NCBI GenBank assembly: GCA_027297485.1 | Contig: JAPUHZ010000053.1 | Location: forward strand, 1 to 5,634 | Source: Deltaproteobacteria bacterium | GTDB taxonomy: Bacteria; Desulfobacterota_B; Binatia; UBA9968 | DNA: 5,634 nucleotides | Direction of reading: 5' to 3' | Shown: positions 5,335 to 5,634 of the stretch, piece by piece | Layout: each line of letters starts with the position of its first letter | Numbering within the stretch: position 1 is the first letter of the stretch | Made by a program: the position numbers and the translations under genes | Notes under the pieces: model-generated | Database searches by the model: none | What the model saw: only the letters and a program-made list of their open reading frames with translations | What the model was told of the DNA's origin: nothing

Positions 5335-5420
5335 AAGAGGCAGGCGGGGCTGAGCCACTCGCAAATTAGGTCTTGGATCATGGCGTAGCTGAGGAAAAAC
5401 GGTAACTCTGCCCCGCTCTT
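5335..5420 (+). ncRNA. Candidate structured RNA in the spacer between the two lipoprotein genes
   Basis: GCGGGGC-t-GAG (5344-5354) pairs with CTC-t-GCCCCGC (5406-5416), that is 7 bp, one mismatch and 3 bp. An outer AAGA/TCTT pairing (5335-5338 with 5417-5420) adds to it across a five-base bulge. The enclosed 51 nt include CGCAAA, a small GGTC/GATC stem and a purine-rich GAGGAAAAACGG. It starts right after the first lipoprotein stop and ends about 60 nt before the next start, so it could be a 5' leader element, an intercistronic processing or stability stem, or a small RNA. There is no T-run immediately after the stem, so it is not a standard terminator. I cannot match it to a known riboswitch class. 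Confidence 0.35.
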
Positions 5421-5481
5421 ACCTTAGGCTGTGATGAGAGGAATCTCAAATTGCTCTATCGTCGCGGTCGCAGGAGATGAA

Positions 5482-5634
5482 ATGATGCGTCAAAGCCGAG
5501 TAATTTCTTTCTTCACAGGGCTTTCTTGCCTTGCTTTTTTAAACGGTTGCGCCGCCGTGGGCCTTACCCTCTTTGGGGTGGGCGCCGGCGTCTCAACGGG
5601 TACAGCGGTGGCCTATACCCTGGATGGTATTGCG
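5482..5634 (+). CDS. Lipoprotein, DUF3568-like, partial (C-terminus beyond the window)
   Basis: The first 51 codons of a gene cut by the window end. The signal peptide (residues 1-22) has basic Arg3 and Arg6, a Phe/Leu core and the lipobox FLNG-Cys23, followed by Ala-Ala, which predicts outer-membrane sorting. The mature start, VGLTLFGVGAG then TAVAYTLDGIA, resembles the Gly/Ala-rich N-terminus of small DUF3568-type lipoproteins found in Nitrospira-like and deltaproteobacterial genomes. The function of that family is unknown. AGGAG (5472-5476) precedes two adjacent ATG codons (5482 and 5485); either could be used. It lies downstream of, and on the same strand as, the Tyr-rich lipoprotein gene, so the two may share a transcript, but the 149-base structured spacer leaves an independent promoter possible. 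Confidence 0.7.
   Translation, partial: MMRQSRVISFFTGLSCLAFLNGCAAVGLTLFGVGAGVSTGTAVAYTLDGIA

Noticed and set aside
5344..5416. GEMM (cyclic di-GMP-I) riboswitch, suggested by CGCAAA and GGTAAC inside the closed stem
   Set aside because: The core ACGCAAAGC context, the GNRA hairpin and the tetraloop receptor are not recognisable, and the two strings are not in the expected arrangement.

Overview
The window (5,634 bases, moderate G+C) looks like an ordinary chromosomal stretch of a Gram-negative bacterium with a periplasm and outer membrane. It encodes a signal-peptide-bearing class II cytochrome c, an exported YbjN-type protein and two lipoproteins whose residues after the lipid-bearing cysteine favour outer-membrane sorting. 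A REP-associated Y1 transposase with a DnaA-like C-terminal helix-turn-helix, a PPPWAPAHGYR-type lipoprotein and a DUF3568-like lipoprotein together recall Nitrospirota, NC10/Methylomirabilota or Desulfobacterota. That placement is an inference, and I cannot name a genus.

Layout. The left end (1-873, minus) is a decayed Y1/REP-associated transposase (RAYT) that runs off the window. A compensating pair of frameshifts removes both catalytic elements while leaving the long frame open, and a third shift disconnects the start codon. Next on the minus strand are a 152-residue cytochrome c' (1078-1536), a non-coding stretch (1537-1962), a 193-residue exported YbjN-like protein (1963-2544), a 298-base spacer, and a two-gene operon (2843-4431). 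In that operon a 63-residue GatC/AtzG-like subunit precedes a 461-residue amidase-signature hydrolase with an intact Lys-Ser-Ser triad. The right end is on the plus strand: a Tyr-rich lipoprotein (4904-5332) and, after a structured spacer, the start of a second lipoprotein (5482 onward).

The most interesting part is the divergent intergenic region 4432-4903. It holds a very good sigma-54 -24/-12 element (4691-4705) facing the lipoprotein, with one 8-bp inverted repeat about 95 bp upstream of the expected start site, where an enhancer-binding protein would sit. Two more near-perfect palindromes lie in the same region. The 5' leader of the lipoprotein would be nearly 190 nt and contains a hairpin. 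The spacer between the two lipoprotein genes can fold into a long closed stem enclosing about 50 nt, a candidate structured RNA. Together this suggests an envelope lipoprotein locus under activator-dependent control. I see no CRISPR array, tRNA, rRNA or recognisable defence system.
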